NCBI GenBank assembly: GCA_039707465.1
Contig: CM077648.1
Location: 28,585,119-28,649,118, forward strand
Source: Rhabdophis nuchalis
Taxonomy: Eukaryota; Chordata; Lepidosauria; Squamata; Natricidae
Length of the DNA: 64,000 bases
Direction: 5' to 3'
In this document: positions 19,429 to 29,697 of the stretch, piece by piece
Numbering within the stretch: the first letter of the stretch is position 1
How the letters are laid out: each line of letters opens with the position of its first letter
Notes under the pieces: generated by a model
Told to the model about the DNA's origin: nothing
Seen by the model: only the letters and a program-made list of their open reading frames with translations
The model's database searches: none
Position numbers and translations under genes: made by a program

Positions 19429-21603
19429 TTGTCATTACATGGAGTCCTCAACTTACAACAGCAATTGGGATTGGAATTTCTGTTGCTAAGCAATGCAAGT
19501 TGTAAAGCGGTGTGTGAGAAGCACAGATTGTCGAGAGTGCAAGGGAGGAGGCACAGGTCAGGGACAATGCATGAGAGATTCCAAGGGAGGCGTGGTGAGG
19601 CTTGGGAGATTCCAAGGGAGGTCGCGCCCTTGCGGCCTCTCGTGCGGCGGCGAAACACCCAGGCCCCTTGGTTTACCGAGGAGCTGAGGGTGATGAAACG
19701 CCGCAAGAGATGCCTAGAGAGAAGATGGAGGTCTACCCGATCTGGATCTGACCGGACACAGGTAAGAGCCCATTTACGGACTTACATTGTGGCGCTGAGA
19801 GTGGCCAAACGCCATCATTGTGCCACTCTCATAGCATCCGCAGACAACCGCCCTGCCGCCCTGTTTAGGGTGACCCGCTCCCTCCTTCAACAGAGGGTGC
19901 GGGAAGCCCCGTTACAGGGTAGAGCAGAGGAATTTGTGACTTTTCTGCAGGAGAAAACCGCTCAGATACAGAACGAGTTAGCCCCCATTCATGGCCCAGT
20001 GAGATGCCACGAGGGAGATCTTGTTTGGGAGGAGTTTGACTCCGTTACTTCCGAAGATATGGACAGGTTACGTGGGCGACTGCGAGCCACCACATGTTTA
20101 CTGGATCCGTGTCCCTCCTGGCTTGTACTGGCATCCTGGGAGGTGACACGAGGCTGGCTCCAAGAGGTTGTCAACGCATCCTTGAGCGAGGGTTCCTTGC
20201 CTGCTTCCCTAAAAGAGGCGATGGTGAGGCCCCCCCTTAAGAAGCCCTCTTTGGACCCAGCTCTTTTAAACAACTATCGTCCTGTCTCCAACCTTCCCTT
20301 TTTGGCGAAGGTTGTCGAGAGTGTGGTGGCACAACAGTTTCCCCGTCACCTGGATGAAGTTGATTATCTAGATCCGCGCCAGTCCGGCTTTCGGCCCGGG
20401 CATAGCACCGAGACGGCATTGGTCGCGTTGGTGGATGATCTCTGGAGGGCCAGAGATGGGGGTTGTTCCTCCATCCTGGTCCTATTAGACCTCTCGGCGG
20501 CTTTCGATACCATCGACCATGGTATCCTATTGCATCGGCTGGGGGGGTTGGGGGTGGGAGGCACCGTTTTGCGGTGGTTCTCCTCCTACCTCTCTGGCCG
20601 ATCGCAATTTGTGTTGGCAGGGGGGCAGAGGTCGACCGCGAGACCCCTCATATGTGGGGTGCCTCAGGGGTCGGTCCTCTCGCCCCTCCTGTTTAACACA
20701 TACATGAAGCCGCTGGGTGAGATCATCCGTGGTTTTGGGGTAGAGTACCATCTATACGCTGACGACACCCAGCTGTATATATCTACCCCAGACCACCCCA
20801 ACGATGCCGTAGCGGTGATGTGCCAGTGCCTGGAAGCCGTGCGGATCTGGATGGGAAGTAACGGACTCAAGCTAAACCCGACCAAGACCGAGTGGCTGTG
20901 GTTTCCGGCTGCCCGATTCAACCAGCTCATTCCATCGCTGGCCATAGGGGGCGAACATCTTGCCCCTGTGAATGGGGCGCGCAATTTGGGTGTCCTCCTG
21001 GATACCCGGCTGTCAATGGAAGATCAGGTGACAGCCGTGGCCAGGAGGGCGTTTTACCAGGTTCGCCTGGTACGCCAATTGCACCCCCTATTGGATCGGG
21101 ACGCCCTTCGCACAGTCACTCATGCCCTCGTGACATCCCGACTGGACTATTGCAACTCTCTCTACATGGGGCTTCCCTTGAGGTGCACCCGGAGACTTCA
21201 GCTAGTCCAGAATGCAGCCGCGCGAGCAATTATGGGTACCACAAGGTACACCCATGTAACACCGCTCTTGCGCGAGCTGCACTGGCTGCCTGTCGTCTTC
21301 CGGGTGCGCTTCAAGGTATTAATTATCATCTTTAAAGCGCTCCATGGCTCGGGACCTAGCTACTTGCGGGATCGGATCCTGCCTCATACATCCTCACGAC
21401 CGATTCGCTCCCACAGAGAGGGACTTCTCCGGGTGCCGTCCACTAGACTTTGTCAGCGGGCGACACCCAGGGGAAGGGCTCTCTCTGTGGCGGGCCCAGC
21501 CCTCTGGAACGACCTCCCCCCCGATATTAGGTCCACCACGGACCTCCGCTCCTTCCGTCTTAAATTGAAAACACACTTTTTCTGCCTTGCCGGCCTGGGA
21601 TAG
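19429..21603 (+). CDS. L2-like LINE RT protein, 5'-truncated, chimeric start
   Basis: A 724-residue open frame. From about codon 62 onward it aligns with residues 310-973 of the complete element at 58.5 kb, starting at APLRPL and APWFTEEL. It carries RT motifs [42 protein letters not shown] and YADDTQLY. It ends in the conserved [14 protein letters not shown] and [12 protein letters not shown] regions. The endonuclease domain is missing. The first 60 or so codons come from unrelated flanking sequence: a fragment with GTCCTCAACTTACAACAGC, also seen in the MITE at 27397-27781. The LINE part is uninterrupted, so the copy is young, but it is not autonomous. Confidence 0.85.
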   Translation: MSLHGVLNLQQQLGLEFLLLSNASCKAVCEKHRLSRVQGRRHRSGTMHERFQGRRGEAWEIPREVAPLRPLVRRRNTQAPWFTEELRVMKRRKRCLERRWRSTRSGSDRTQVRAHLRTYIVALRVAKRHHCATLIASADNRPAALFRVTRSLLQQRVREAPLQGRAEEFVTFLQEKTAQIQNELAPIHGPVRCHEGDLVWEEFDSVTSEDMDRLRGRLRATTCLLDPCPSWLVLASWEVTRGWLQEVVNASLSEGSLPASLKEAMVRPPLKKPSLDPALLNNYRPVSNLPFLAKVVESVVAQQFPRHLDEVDYLDPRQSGFRPGHSTETALVALVDDLWRARDGGCSSILVLLDLSAAFDTIDHGILLHRLGGLGVGGTVLRWFSSYLSGRSQFVLAGGQRSTARPLICGVPQGSVLSPLLFNTYMKPLGEIIRGFGVEYHLYADDTQLYISTPDHPNDAVAVMCQCLEAVRIWMGSNGLKLNPTKTEWLWFPAARFNQLIPSLAIGGEHLAPVNGARNLGVLLDTRLSMEDQVTAVARRAFYQVRLVRQLHPLLDRDALRTVTHALVTSRLDYCNSLYMGLPLRCTRRLQLVQNAAARAIMGTTRYTHVTPLLRELHWLPVVFRVRFKVLIIIFKALHGSGPSYLRDRILPHTSSRPIRSHREGLLRVPSTRLCQRATPRGRALSVAGPALWNDLPPDIRSTTDLRSFRLKLKTHFFCLAGLG

Positions 21604-21776
21604 CTATTCCTCTGTTTTTAGGGTTTTTTGGGGAGTTAGATAGTTTTAATGGGTATTTTAGAACAGGTTAATTAATTTAATTTATTTTTAATGAAATATG
21701 TATATAGCCATTGTTCTTATTTCTCCTGTGCACCGCCCCGAGTCCCTGTGGGGAGAGGGTGCGGTTTATAAGAAAT
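19615..21776 (+). mobile_element. L2-like LINE, 5'-truncated
   Basis: This LINE copy lacks the endonuclease region and begins inside the endonuclease-RT linker. The 3'UTR ends with a hairpin-bearing segment near 21733-21765 (ACCGCCCCGAGTCCC, then GTGCGG) and AAGAAATAAATTA, running into a long (TTA)n array. Protein similarity to the L2/CR1 group is clear; I assign it to an L2-like clade from the RT motifs and the absence of a poly(A) tail. Confidence 0.85.
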
Positions 21777-21885
<109 letters not shown>

Positions 21886-21981
21886 GAGTAGCCAGCATAC
21901 TGCTACTGCAGAAGGTTTGAGGCGGAACACATAGACTCACCCCATTGACTTGCAATCTTTCTTGTCTGCTGGGAATGGAAT

Positions 21982-22107
21982 AACTTGCCACAGCCAACTC
22001 ACTATGGCCAACTCGCAATGGCCAAGTCTCCGCAACCAACTCAGCAGGGGCAACTTAATGCAGGAGAATGTGCCAGAGCCAACTCACAGCAAGACAACTT
22101 GTTGCAG
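21982..22107. repeat. Left flanking module rich in GCCAACTC
   Basis: Several spaced copies of GCCAACTC, ACCAACTC and GGCCAACTC occur here. The complementary motif GAGTTGGCC with similar spacing recurs in inverse orientation at 24815-24895. The two modules bracket the tandem CTAC-bearing repeats. Confidence 0.6.
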
Positions 22108-22130
22108 GTCTATTTAACAATTCTATTTAA

Positions 22131-22703
22131 TTAATAGCCGTTCCCAGCCACGCGTTGCTGTTGCCCAGTCTGGTTAAATGGCCAACCAATCTGTGTGTAG
22201 ATCTACACCCGCACACACAAACACGTACACACAACCACCATATAACCCCCAACCTACCTACCTACTCCCTTTCTCCCTCTCTCCCTCTATCTACCTACCT
22301 ACCTACCTACCATATTTTTCCTTCTCTCTCTCTATCCCTCTTCCTACCTACCTACCTACTGTATTTCTCCCTCTTTCTCTCTATTTCTACCTACCTACCT
22401 ACCTACCTACCTACCTACCTACCTACCTACCTACCTACCTATGGACAGAGTATTTTATGTCATAAAGGAGGGCATAATACCTGTGGCCCACTGCTCTCTG
22501 TATCCATCTACCTACTTTTTAAACTATTTTTTACATTTCCATTGCATGTACCTGGCACAGGTATGACATCTACACAATCTATATATATCATTGGTTCCGT
22601 ACTTGAAAGGAACATTGTGCAAAAATTTGGAAGCGATCGGTGCAGTACTTTCAGAGATTAGCAGTTTTGAACAAACTCTTGTTACATTTTTATTTATATA
22701 GAC
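22131..22703 (+). repeat. Tandem unclassified repeat, copy 1
   Basis: The 5' module starts with CCACGCGTTGCTGTTGCCCA and GTCTGGTTAAATGGCCAACC, then a CA-rich stretch and a CTAC array (22252-22441). The 3' module has GCAGTACTTTCAGAGATTAG and ends ACATTTTTATTTATATAGA. The next copy begins immediately. The head-to-tail arrangement and ends recall Penelope-like elements, but no coding sequence is present, so the class is unresolved. Confidence 0.6.
22252..22441. repeat. (CTAC)n array interspersed with CT-rich units
   Basis: Runs of CTAC alternate with TCTCCCTCTTTCTC-like segments. The last run holds about 12 uninterrupted units. Confidence 0.95.
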
Positions 22704-22811
22704 TAGCTATACCCGGCCACGCGTTGCTGTGGCCCAGTCTGGTTAAATGGCCAACCAATCTGTGTGTATGTCTACACCTGCACACATACACACAACCACC
22801 GTATAACCCCC

Positions 22812-23640
22812 AACCTACCTACCTACTGTATTTCTCCCTATGTATCCCTCTATCTACCTACCTACCTACCTATTGTATTTCTCCCTATCTATCCCTCTAT
22901 CTATCTACCTACCTACCGTGTTTCTCCCTATCTATCTATCCCCCTACCTACCTATTGTATTTCTCCCTATCTATCCCTGTACCTGCCTACCTATCTACCT
23001 ACTGTATTTCTTACTCTCTATCTATCCCTCTATTTATCTACCTACCTACTGTATTTCTCCCTCTATCTATCCCTCTACCTACCTACCTACCTACTGTATT
23101 TCTCCCTCTCTATCTATCCCTGTACTTACCTACCTACCTACCTACTGTATTTATCCCACTATCTATCCTTCTACCTACCTACCTACTGTATTTCTCCCTC
23201 TATCTATCCCTCTACCTACCTACCTACCTACTGTATTTCTCCCTCTCTATCTATCCCTGTACTTACCTACCTACCTACTGTATTTCTCCCTCTATCCATC
23301 CCTCTACCTACCTACCTACCTACCTACTGTATTTCTCCCTCTCTATCTATCCCTGTACTTACCTACCTACCTACTGTATTTCTCCCACTATCTATCTCTC
23401 TACCTACCTACCTACTGTATTTCTCCCCTCTATCCCTCTACCTACCTACCTACATTTCCCCCTCTGTATCCACCTACCTACCTACCTACTGTATTCTTCC
23501 CTCTCTCCCTCTACCTACCTATTATATTTATCTCTATATACCTGTACCTATCTACCTACCTGCTGTATTCATCCCTCTCGTTTATCCCTCTACTTACCTA
23601 CTGTATTTCTTCCTCTCTCTATATTCCTCTACCTAAATAA
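22812..23640. repeat. Higher-order (CTAC)n minisatellite
   Basis: About 20 higher-order units of 40-60 bases, each made of a CTAC run followed by TGTATTTCTCCCTCTATCTA and TCCCT. All three plus frames stay open here (LPTY, STYLPT) only because of the repeat. Confidence 0.93.
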
Positions 23641-24019
23641 ATAGCCCTCCCCTCCCCCCACACACACACCCTCAGTCAACCCCCTCCAGGCCCCCCCTCC
23701 CTTCCTCCCTTCCTCCCTCACTTGTGCCTAACACAGTGGTGGGCAAAGTCATTAGTCTCTTTGTCCCTCTGTTCCTCCTTTCTTCTCTGTCTTTCTCTGT
23801 CATTCTCTCTCTCTCTCTCCTTCCTCCCCCATCTCTGTCACTCTGTTTGAGTATGATTGCCTGTCTATCTTTCCCTCACTCATTCTCTCTGTGTGTCTGT
23901 CTCTCTCCCCTCCCTTTCTCTCTGTCACTGTGTGTGTGCTTGTCGATCTCTCTCATTCATTATCTCTCTGTTCGTCTCTCCCTCCCTCTCTGTCTCTCTG
24001 TGTATCAGTCTCCCCCCTC

Positions 24020-24510
24020 CCCTCCACAAGCAGCGAAAAGGCCGGCATATCAGGCTGAGGAGTCTAGGGCTGCCTTCTCCCACAGTGAGCGTGGCCATCC
24101 GGGCACCGCATGCCCACCCCCACCAGCCCCGCGCCACCACCGCCGCCCCCGAGCCCCGCGACACGCAGCCCCCGCCGCCCGGCAGGCGCACCGCGGGCAG
24201 GACAGCCGGCCATGCCCCCACCAGCTCTCTCCAACGGCTCCGGAAAGTGCACCTCGGTGGCCATCGGAGAGAGCTAGTGGAGACGCGGCCGGCTGCCCCG
24301 CCCGACAGGCGACTACCACACGGGGCTCGGATGCTTCTGATCCTGTGGCCCTGCGTGCGTGCGCGTGGAAGAGAGCGGCTGCAGGCAGACAGGGAGGCGC
24401 ATGCGTTGCTTTCCACGTTGCCCCTGGCAATGTTCCTTCAAGGCGGTTTTCTGCCGTTACGTGTCCATGACGTACAGCCGGATGGGAGGAGTTACACGGA
24501 GCTTAAACCG
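24020..24510. other. GC-rich, CpG-rich segment inside repeat copy 2
   Basis: A sharp rise in GC and CpG within an AT-rich region, without a recognisable protein. Long frames on both strands encode only Pro, Ala, Arg and Gly-rich sequence. It could be a promoter-like part of the repeat or an unrelated insertion. Confidence 0.55.
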
Positions 24511-24814
24511 TGTTCAGTGAGTAACTTTTATTTGTGCCTGCCTTGTACACGATACACGTGTGCTAGGCACAAAATGATTTGGTATTCTATTATCCGAAGT
24601 GCTTCGCTACATTGTGTGAAAGTTTGGTTTAAATCGGTCCGGTACTTTTTGAGATTAGTGGATTCGTACAAACTATTTTACATTTTTATTTATATAGATT
24701 TAAAATAAAAAAATATTATTTTAATTTTTGCCATTTACATTTCATTCTGTCCTCTTTGTGCATCTTTTCTTTAATGATTCTTTTCCACCATTTCTTTGAT
24801 ATTAGTGTAACTCT

Positions 24815-24895
24815 TGTCCCACAGTGAGTTGTCCTGTGATGAGATGACCGTGGCCAGTTGGCTGTGGTGAGTTGGCCATGGCAAGTTGGCCAAGT
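24815..24895. repeat. Right flanking module rich in GAGTTGGCC
   Basis: Spaced motifs GTGGCCAGTTGGC, GTGAGTTGGCCATGG and CAAGTTGGCC form the inverse counterpart of the module at 21982-22107. Confidence 0.6.
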
Positions 24896-24956
24896 TCCTC
24901 ACTGATTTTCTAAGGAAGCTGGCAGGGAAGGTTGCAAAACAATGATCTTTTGCAAA

Positions 24957-25084
24957 CAAGGGGTGTCAAACTGGTAGCATTATGTTGCCGTCATGTGACG
25001 TATCGCGATATTTTCGCCCTTCACGGAGCTGGGGCGGGTGTGACCTGTGCGTGATGCACCCAGCTCACCAGTTTGACACCCCTG
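24957..25084. mobile_element. hAT-like MITE, 128 bp
   Basis: Terminal repeats GGGGTGTCAAACTGGT and ACCAGTTTGACACCCCTG pair almost perfectly. The first bases of the left end carry an extra A (CAAGGGG), and no matching 8-bp duplication was found. Confidence 0.7.
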
Positions 25085-25086
25085 AT

Positions 25087-25300
25087 CTAGCAGTTCAAAA
25101 GCATGCAAATGCGAGTAGATAAATAGGTACTGCTTTGGTGGGAAGGTTAACAGCATTCCGTAACCCTGAGCATATAGTCATGCTGGCCACATGATCTCAG
25201 AAAATGTCTTCTGACAACATTGGCTCCCTCAGCTAAAAAACGGAGATGAGCACCACCTCCTAGAGTTGGACATGACCTAACAGGGAAAACCTTTACCTTT
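25087..25300 (+). mobile_element. Sauria SINE, 5'-truncated
   Basis: Contains the SINE body (CAGTTCAAAAGCATGCAAAT, CACATGATCTCAGAAAATGT, GGAGATGAGCACCACCTCCT) and ends with AACCTTTACCTTTA. The tRNA head is missing; the preceding MITE abuts the truncation. Confidence 0.8.
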
Positions 25301-26655
25301 ATGTGCTGGGAATCTGTAAGAATCTTAGTCTCTTTTTGCTAGGCTATCACATGTGATTTACATTCCTTCCTTGCACAAAAAATCCTAGAAAAGTACATTG
25401 TTTATGCCACTAATTTACTTGCTATTCTCTCTAAGATAAGAATCAAGCTGTAACCTTTGTTTCTTACCTTCTTAACCTTAAGAATATTTTGAGCTTAGTA
25501 GGCTGTAATATGATTTTCAGGCCACCAGAGTGTTGGCTTGCCCTTCGCCACACCTGTGCAGTCCCATAGTTAATAATTTACATGCTGAGGAAGTTTCCCC
25601 CCCCCCCAGCAAAAAATAACAAAGAGTTTTATGCTGAAGTAGGTCCAGCATGAAACATAATAAATCCACTGTAGCCAACATTTAATTCCATTTCACTTCT
25701 TTGGCATGAATAGTAAAGACCATCCTTAAGTCAAGCTCAATTCCAGATGATTATATCCACACAGTTTTCTTGGCAGCGTTGTCCAAGTGCTTTGCCAATG
25801 CCTTTTTCCAGGATGTTTCTTCAACTTTCCAGTCTAATGCAAATGTTTATTTCATTCACAAAAGATAAATAAAACATTTTCCCACAGCAGTTTAAAAGAA
25901 GATTTCTTTTCTTTTTTGGTAACATATATGGATCCATACTGGAGAAGCAATATGGATTGCTTCTTCTAAGTAATAGGGGTGATGTGATCTCCCAGACATT
26001 GCTAATTTACAGACTCAGAAGAATTGTCCTCAAAAACAAAGAGCAAGAATCATATGTAGGATGTGTGATCTGCAACCTCCCTGCTGAATTTCCTATGCTC
26101 AAACAGCAGGGGGGGCTGTAAATTCGATGGTGTCATTTTTGAATTTGTCTATTAAGGTTAATCGCAAACTGGAGCAGGTTATCATGGACCTCAACAGTAA
26201 GTGTGCATTGCTAAACCAGTCAGTATATATCTTATTATTCTTGTTATGAGATCTTCTTCTTTATGGTGTCCTGATCTGCATTTTGAAAGGGGAATGAGGG
26301 CAACTGTAAGAGTAAAGTTCTTTCATAAGCGATTAGAAATAAGCCTGGATCTCAAAGGACACTATTCATACACATAGCTTTTTTTTTTACACAGAACCAG
26401 AATGTAGCAGTTTATATGAAAAATATGCCCCCACCCCCAATACCCAATATTTAAAAGTCTAAAGCTGGGATTGGGGAAAGGAAAAAAAATGACACTGAAT
26501 GCTTAAATTTAAATACTTTAGATTTAATTGTGATTAGAAGTTAAGATTAAAAGGTAAATCATAATTCTTTCAGAAATGATTAGTATGAAGAACTGAAAGA
26601 AAATCAGAGGCTCATCTTAGGAAATAACTGAACAGTTAAGGTTCATGCTGTGCAT
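25301..26655. other. Intergenic, nothing recognised
   Basis: Includes a C10 run near 25598. No gene or repeat family supported. Confidence 0.4.
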
Positions 26656-26660
26656 GGGCT

Positions 26661-26684
26661 GTGTGTGTGTGTGTGTGTGTGTGT
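26661..26684. repeat. (GT)n microsatellite
   Basis: Twelve GT units. Confidence 0.95.
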
Positions 26685-26707
26685 TCAAATATATGTATAT
26701 ATGTATG

Positions 26708-27014
26708 ATTAAGGTAAAGGTAATGTTTCCATTCGCTCATATGTGTTAGTCATTCCCGACTCTAGGAGGTGGTGCTCGTCTCCGTTTCAAAGCCAAAGAG
26801 CCAATGCTGTCCGAAGACGTCTCCGTGGTCATGTGGCTGGCATGACTAAATGCTGAAGCTGCACATTACCTTCCCAACCAAGATGGTTCCTATTTTTCTA
26901 CTTGCAGTTTTACATGCTTTCGAACTCCGTTATGCAGCGCTAGAGATTCGAACCACCGAACTGCCGACCTTTCTAATTAACAAGCTCAGCGTCTTAGCCA
27001 CTGAGCCACCATGT
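26708..27014 (-). mobile_element. Sauria SINE, internally deleted
   Basis: On the minus strand it has the tRNA-like head (GGTGGCTCAGTGGCTAAGAC), box B (GGTTCGAATCTC), body and a (ACCTTT) tail. The internal segment around GGTTGGCAGAAGCTGGG, present in the 12.6-kb copy, is missing. Confidence 0.83.
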
Positions 27015-27041
27015 ACCTTACATGCATTCTTAGCAACATTA

Positions 27042-27299
27042 TACCTGTTTCCCTGAAAAGAAGACCTCCCTGGATAATAAGCCCAATCGGGCTTTTGAGC
27101 GCATGTGTTAAAATAAGCCTTCCCCCCCAAAATAAGCCCTCCCTGAAAATATCGCAACACAGCAGCAGCCATGAGGTGACCATGCTCACTGCCTCCTGCA
27201 CCTCAAAAATAACAAGACCTCGCCAAAAATAAGGCCAAGTGCTTATTTTGGGGGTCAAAAGACAATAAGACCTTGTCTTATTTTCAGGGAAACACGGTA
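27042..27299 (-). mobile_element. MITE with TACCGTGTTTCCC ends, TA target
   Basis: Inverted ends TACCTGTTTCCCTGAAAA and TTTTCAGGGAAACACGGTA are flanked by TA on both sides, which suggests a Tc1/mariner-type origin. Related to 63590-63852 in the opposite orientation. It carries repeated ATAAGNCC segments and no transposase. Confidence 0.75.
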
Positions 27300-27396
27300 T
27301 ATGGAGGCTATAAATCAAAGTTTTATGTGGTACATTTAGGACAGAAGCCTCAATGTAAGGAAAATTGATGCCTTGTGTGTAAGAAATTTTGGCCAA

Positions 27397-27781
27397 TTCA
27401 GATAGTCCTCAACTTACAACAGTTTCTTTAGCGACCATTCCAAGTTATGACAGCACTGAAAAGGTGACATGACTATTTTTCACACAACCACTGCAGCATC
27501 CCTGTGGTCACATGATCAAAATTTGAATGTTTGGCAACTGATTCACATTTATGATAGTTGCAATATCCTGGGGTCATGTGATCACACTTTGCAATTTTCT
27601 GACAAGCAAAGTCAAATAAGATTCACTTAACAACCCTGTTAACAACTTAACAAGGGCAGTGATTCACTTAACAATTATGGCAAGAAAGGTTGTAAAATGG
27701 GGCAAAACTCACTTAATAAATGTCTCACTTAGCAACATAAATTTTGGTCTCAATTCTGGTCGTACATCAAGGATTATCTGT
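27397..27781. mobile_element. MITE with GTCCTCAACTTAC ends
   Basis: Inverted ends CAGATAGTCCTCAACTTACA on the left and TGTACATCAAGGATTATCTG-like on the right. Inside are AT-rich segments with repeated CACTTAACAA. Related sequence occurs at 19437-19507, 43395-43655 and 44215-44706. No target duplication is clear. Confidence 0.65.
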
Positions 27782-27963
27782 ACTTTTCTCAAGTTTTGAA
27801 AGCCATCTGCATTATTTATTATACATAATAATATTAATAGGCAATAAATAGCTGCTGATTTATTGATCATCCGATTCTTTTTAGGATCTTTCAACTATAA
27901 AGACAATGAAGTCATTATGAAGACTCTTCCCCATGCATTGATTTTGGTTAAAACAGACTAGAA

Positions 27964-28182
27964 CAGTGATGGCTGGCCTTTCTGTCCTAGTGTGTGGAAA
28001 TTGCCTGCCAACCCCACCCCCCCTCCCCGTCCCCCTCCTGCTCCTCATGCGCAGCAGACCTGAAAATCAGCTGGCCAACGGGAGGCCCACACGCATGCCT
28101 GGTGGAGCTGAGCTGGCCAACAGCTCATGTGCCTGCAGAGAGGGCTCTGCATGCCACCTGTGCCAGAGGTTCACCATTATGA
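27964..28182. mobile_element. hAT-like MITE, CAGTGATGGC family
   Basis: Perfect 8-bp duplications GACTAGAA at 27956-27963 and 28183-28190. The left end is CAGTGATGGCTGGCC, and the right end is GGTTCACCATTATGA. The body is similar to 44795-45023 (both contain CTGAAAATCAG and GCATGCC). Confidence 0.82.
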
Positions 28183-28188
28183 GACTAG

Positions 28189-28250
28189 AATAACAAAATA
28201 AGTTGAGTTGGAAGAGATCGTGGAGGTCTTCTAGTCTGATCATGGCTAAT
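28189..28250 (-). mobile_element. CR1 3'-end fragment
   Basis: GAGTTGGAAGAGATCGTGGA and GGTCTTCTAGTCTGATC is the reverse complement of the terminal CR1 segment. Only about 60 bases remain. Confidence 0.65.
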
Positions 28251-28696
28251 TTCAGTCTTTCCTGTGAGAATTTTTACAGTTATTCATATCATTGCTCATA
28301 CATAATTGCATCTGTCTGCATTAGGGATTTAACCTTAACGTGTTGACAGGAATAATAGTGTCATGATTTTTTTCAAAATGGAAATCCTAGTATAGAAACC
28401 TGTGCAAGCCCCGTTGAGAAAAACTCTGCATTCCTTCCCTACAGCTTACTACTTGTATGTAAGATACTGTAAGCTATCGGTTAGAAGAACAATAGGATCT
28501 CTCCCCTTTTCAGCCTTACTCCTTATGGCCCTAACAGATTGGCGTTTTCTGGTCTCATAACCTTCCAATACTGAGACCATGTAGTCCAGAAATCCTACCC
28601 ATAATTAGGAAAGGCTGTGCCAGTTGTTTCTCTTCAAGAGATCTCATTTGTATTCATGTGTGTTTGTGAGACTGTGTATAGAACATGCTTGTGTGT
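28251..28696. other. Intergenic, nothing recognised
   Basis: No supported feature. Confidence 0.45.
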
Positions 28697-28921
28697 GTGA
28701 CTGTGTATAGAGAGAGAGAGAAGGAAAGAGAGAGGAGGGAGGGGGGAGAGAGAGAGAGGAGGGAGGGAGGGGGAGAGAGAGAAGGAAAAGGAAGAAGGAG
28801 AATGAGGAAAGGAAGGAGAGAGAGAGAAGGAGGGAGAAGGAGGGAGGGAGAGAGGAGGAGAAAGAAGGAGGGAGGGGAGAGTGGGGGAGAGGGAGAGAGA
28901 AGGAGGAGGAGAGAGAGAAAC
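28697..28921. repeat. Polypurine GA-rich tract, ~225 bp
   Basis: Almost uninterrupted purines made of GAGA, GGGA and GGAA units; only a few T interrupt it. Such mirror-like tracts can form triplex DNA. The surrounding TG-rich motif (GTGTGTGACTGTGTATAGA) is repeated just upstream. Confidence 0.95.
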
Positions 28922-29689
28922 ATATATGTGGACCTCTGAAATTAATGCAAGCAACTTTTGTGCAAAATGTATAAAATGCATACCAGGCACAGTAGTTACT
29001 ACTAACGTACTTACCACCAGTACACGTAACTGCACATTTCCTACAGTTGTTAACATATCTCCTCCCAAAAGACAAGTCATGGTGGGTAGGTTATTTTTCC
29101 GTGGCTAAGGGCATTTACCTCTCTCTCCAGGCCATGTTCTGGAGCAGCTACAACAAGATGATTGAAGCCATGTGGATTTTCTGCTTTTCTAGGCTTGTTC
29201 TTTTATTTTATAGAGCCATCTCAGTTTTTAAACTTGGAAAGTCAATGACATAACAGAGTATTAATTTTCATAAAAATAAACTATTTTAATAGTTATATAC
29301 AATATATTCACAAAGCTTTTTCTTCCTTTTCCCAAGAAAATAAAGTAATTGGTTACAGAGTCAAATCATTACCTTGAGAACAAGGGAGACAAGCATATAA
29401 TGAAGAGATGCACCTGAGTATGCTTTTTCACAGGTCCTTCTGATTTACAGCTACGGGAAGCAGCATTCTCTTAGGAATAGCAAAGGAGCAACAAACTAAC
29501 CAGCCGTTAAGTACAAGCCAAAATATTTGGACTTATGACACACAATTAATTATGTCACGCTTGTACTGCAAGAGGCAGTCTGCTTCTTCTCCCTCCAACC
29601 TTTTATTGTTTTTGCAACATATACAACTCTTCATTCAAGCTTCTTATTTTGGCGAGCTCCTCTCACATCAGAAAATACTTGAGAATGAG
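28922..29689. other. Intergenic, nothing recognised
   Basis: No supported feature. Confidence 0.45.
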
Positions 29690-29697
29690 CTCCATAG

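Larger units (their letters stand above)
22704..24698 (+). repeat. Tandem unclassified repeat, copy 2 (long)
   Basis: It starts CTATACCCGGCCACGCGTTG, repeats the same 5' module and CTAC array, and ends with GGTACTTTTTGAGATTAGTG and ACATTTTTATTTATATAGA, as copy 1 does. Between the array and the 3' module it carries CT-rich sequence (23640-24010) and a GC-rich segment (24020-24500). It is about 3.5 times longer than copy 1. Confidence 0.6.

Noticed and set aside
22252..23640. Possible CRISPR-like array
   Set aside because: Units are a tetranucleotide microsatellite with irregular spacers in a vertebrate genome. There are no fixed repeats with unique spacers and no cas genes.
22155..23644. Long open frames rich in LPTY/STYLPT
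   Set aside because: They exist only because the CTAC repeat lacks stops in all plus frames. There is no domain and no expected codon bias.
23724..24708. Overlapping 248- and 283-residue frames in the GC-rich block
   Set aside because: Both strands and several frames are open at once, the products are Pro/Ala/Arg-rich, and no domain is recognisable. It is treated as CpG-rich repeat sequence.
28634..29108. Ser/Pro/Leu- or Glu/Arg-rich frames near 28.7-29.1 kb
   Set aside because: They are direct translations of the GA-rich tract.
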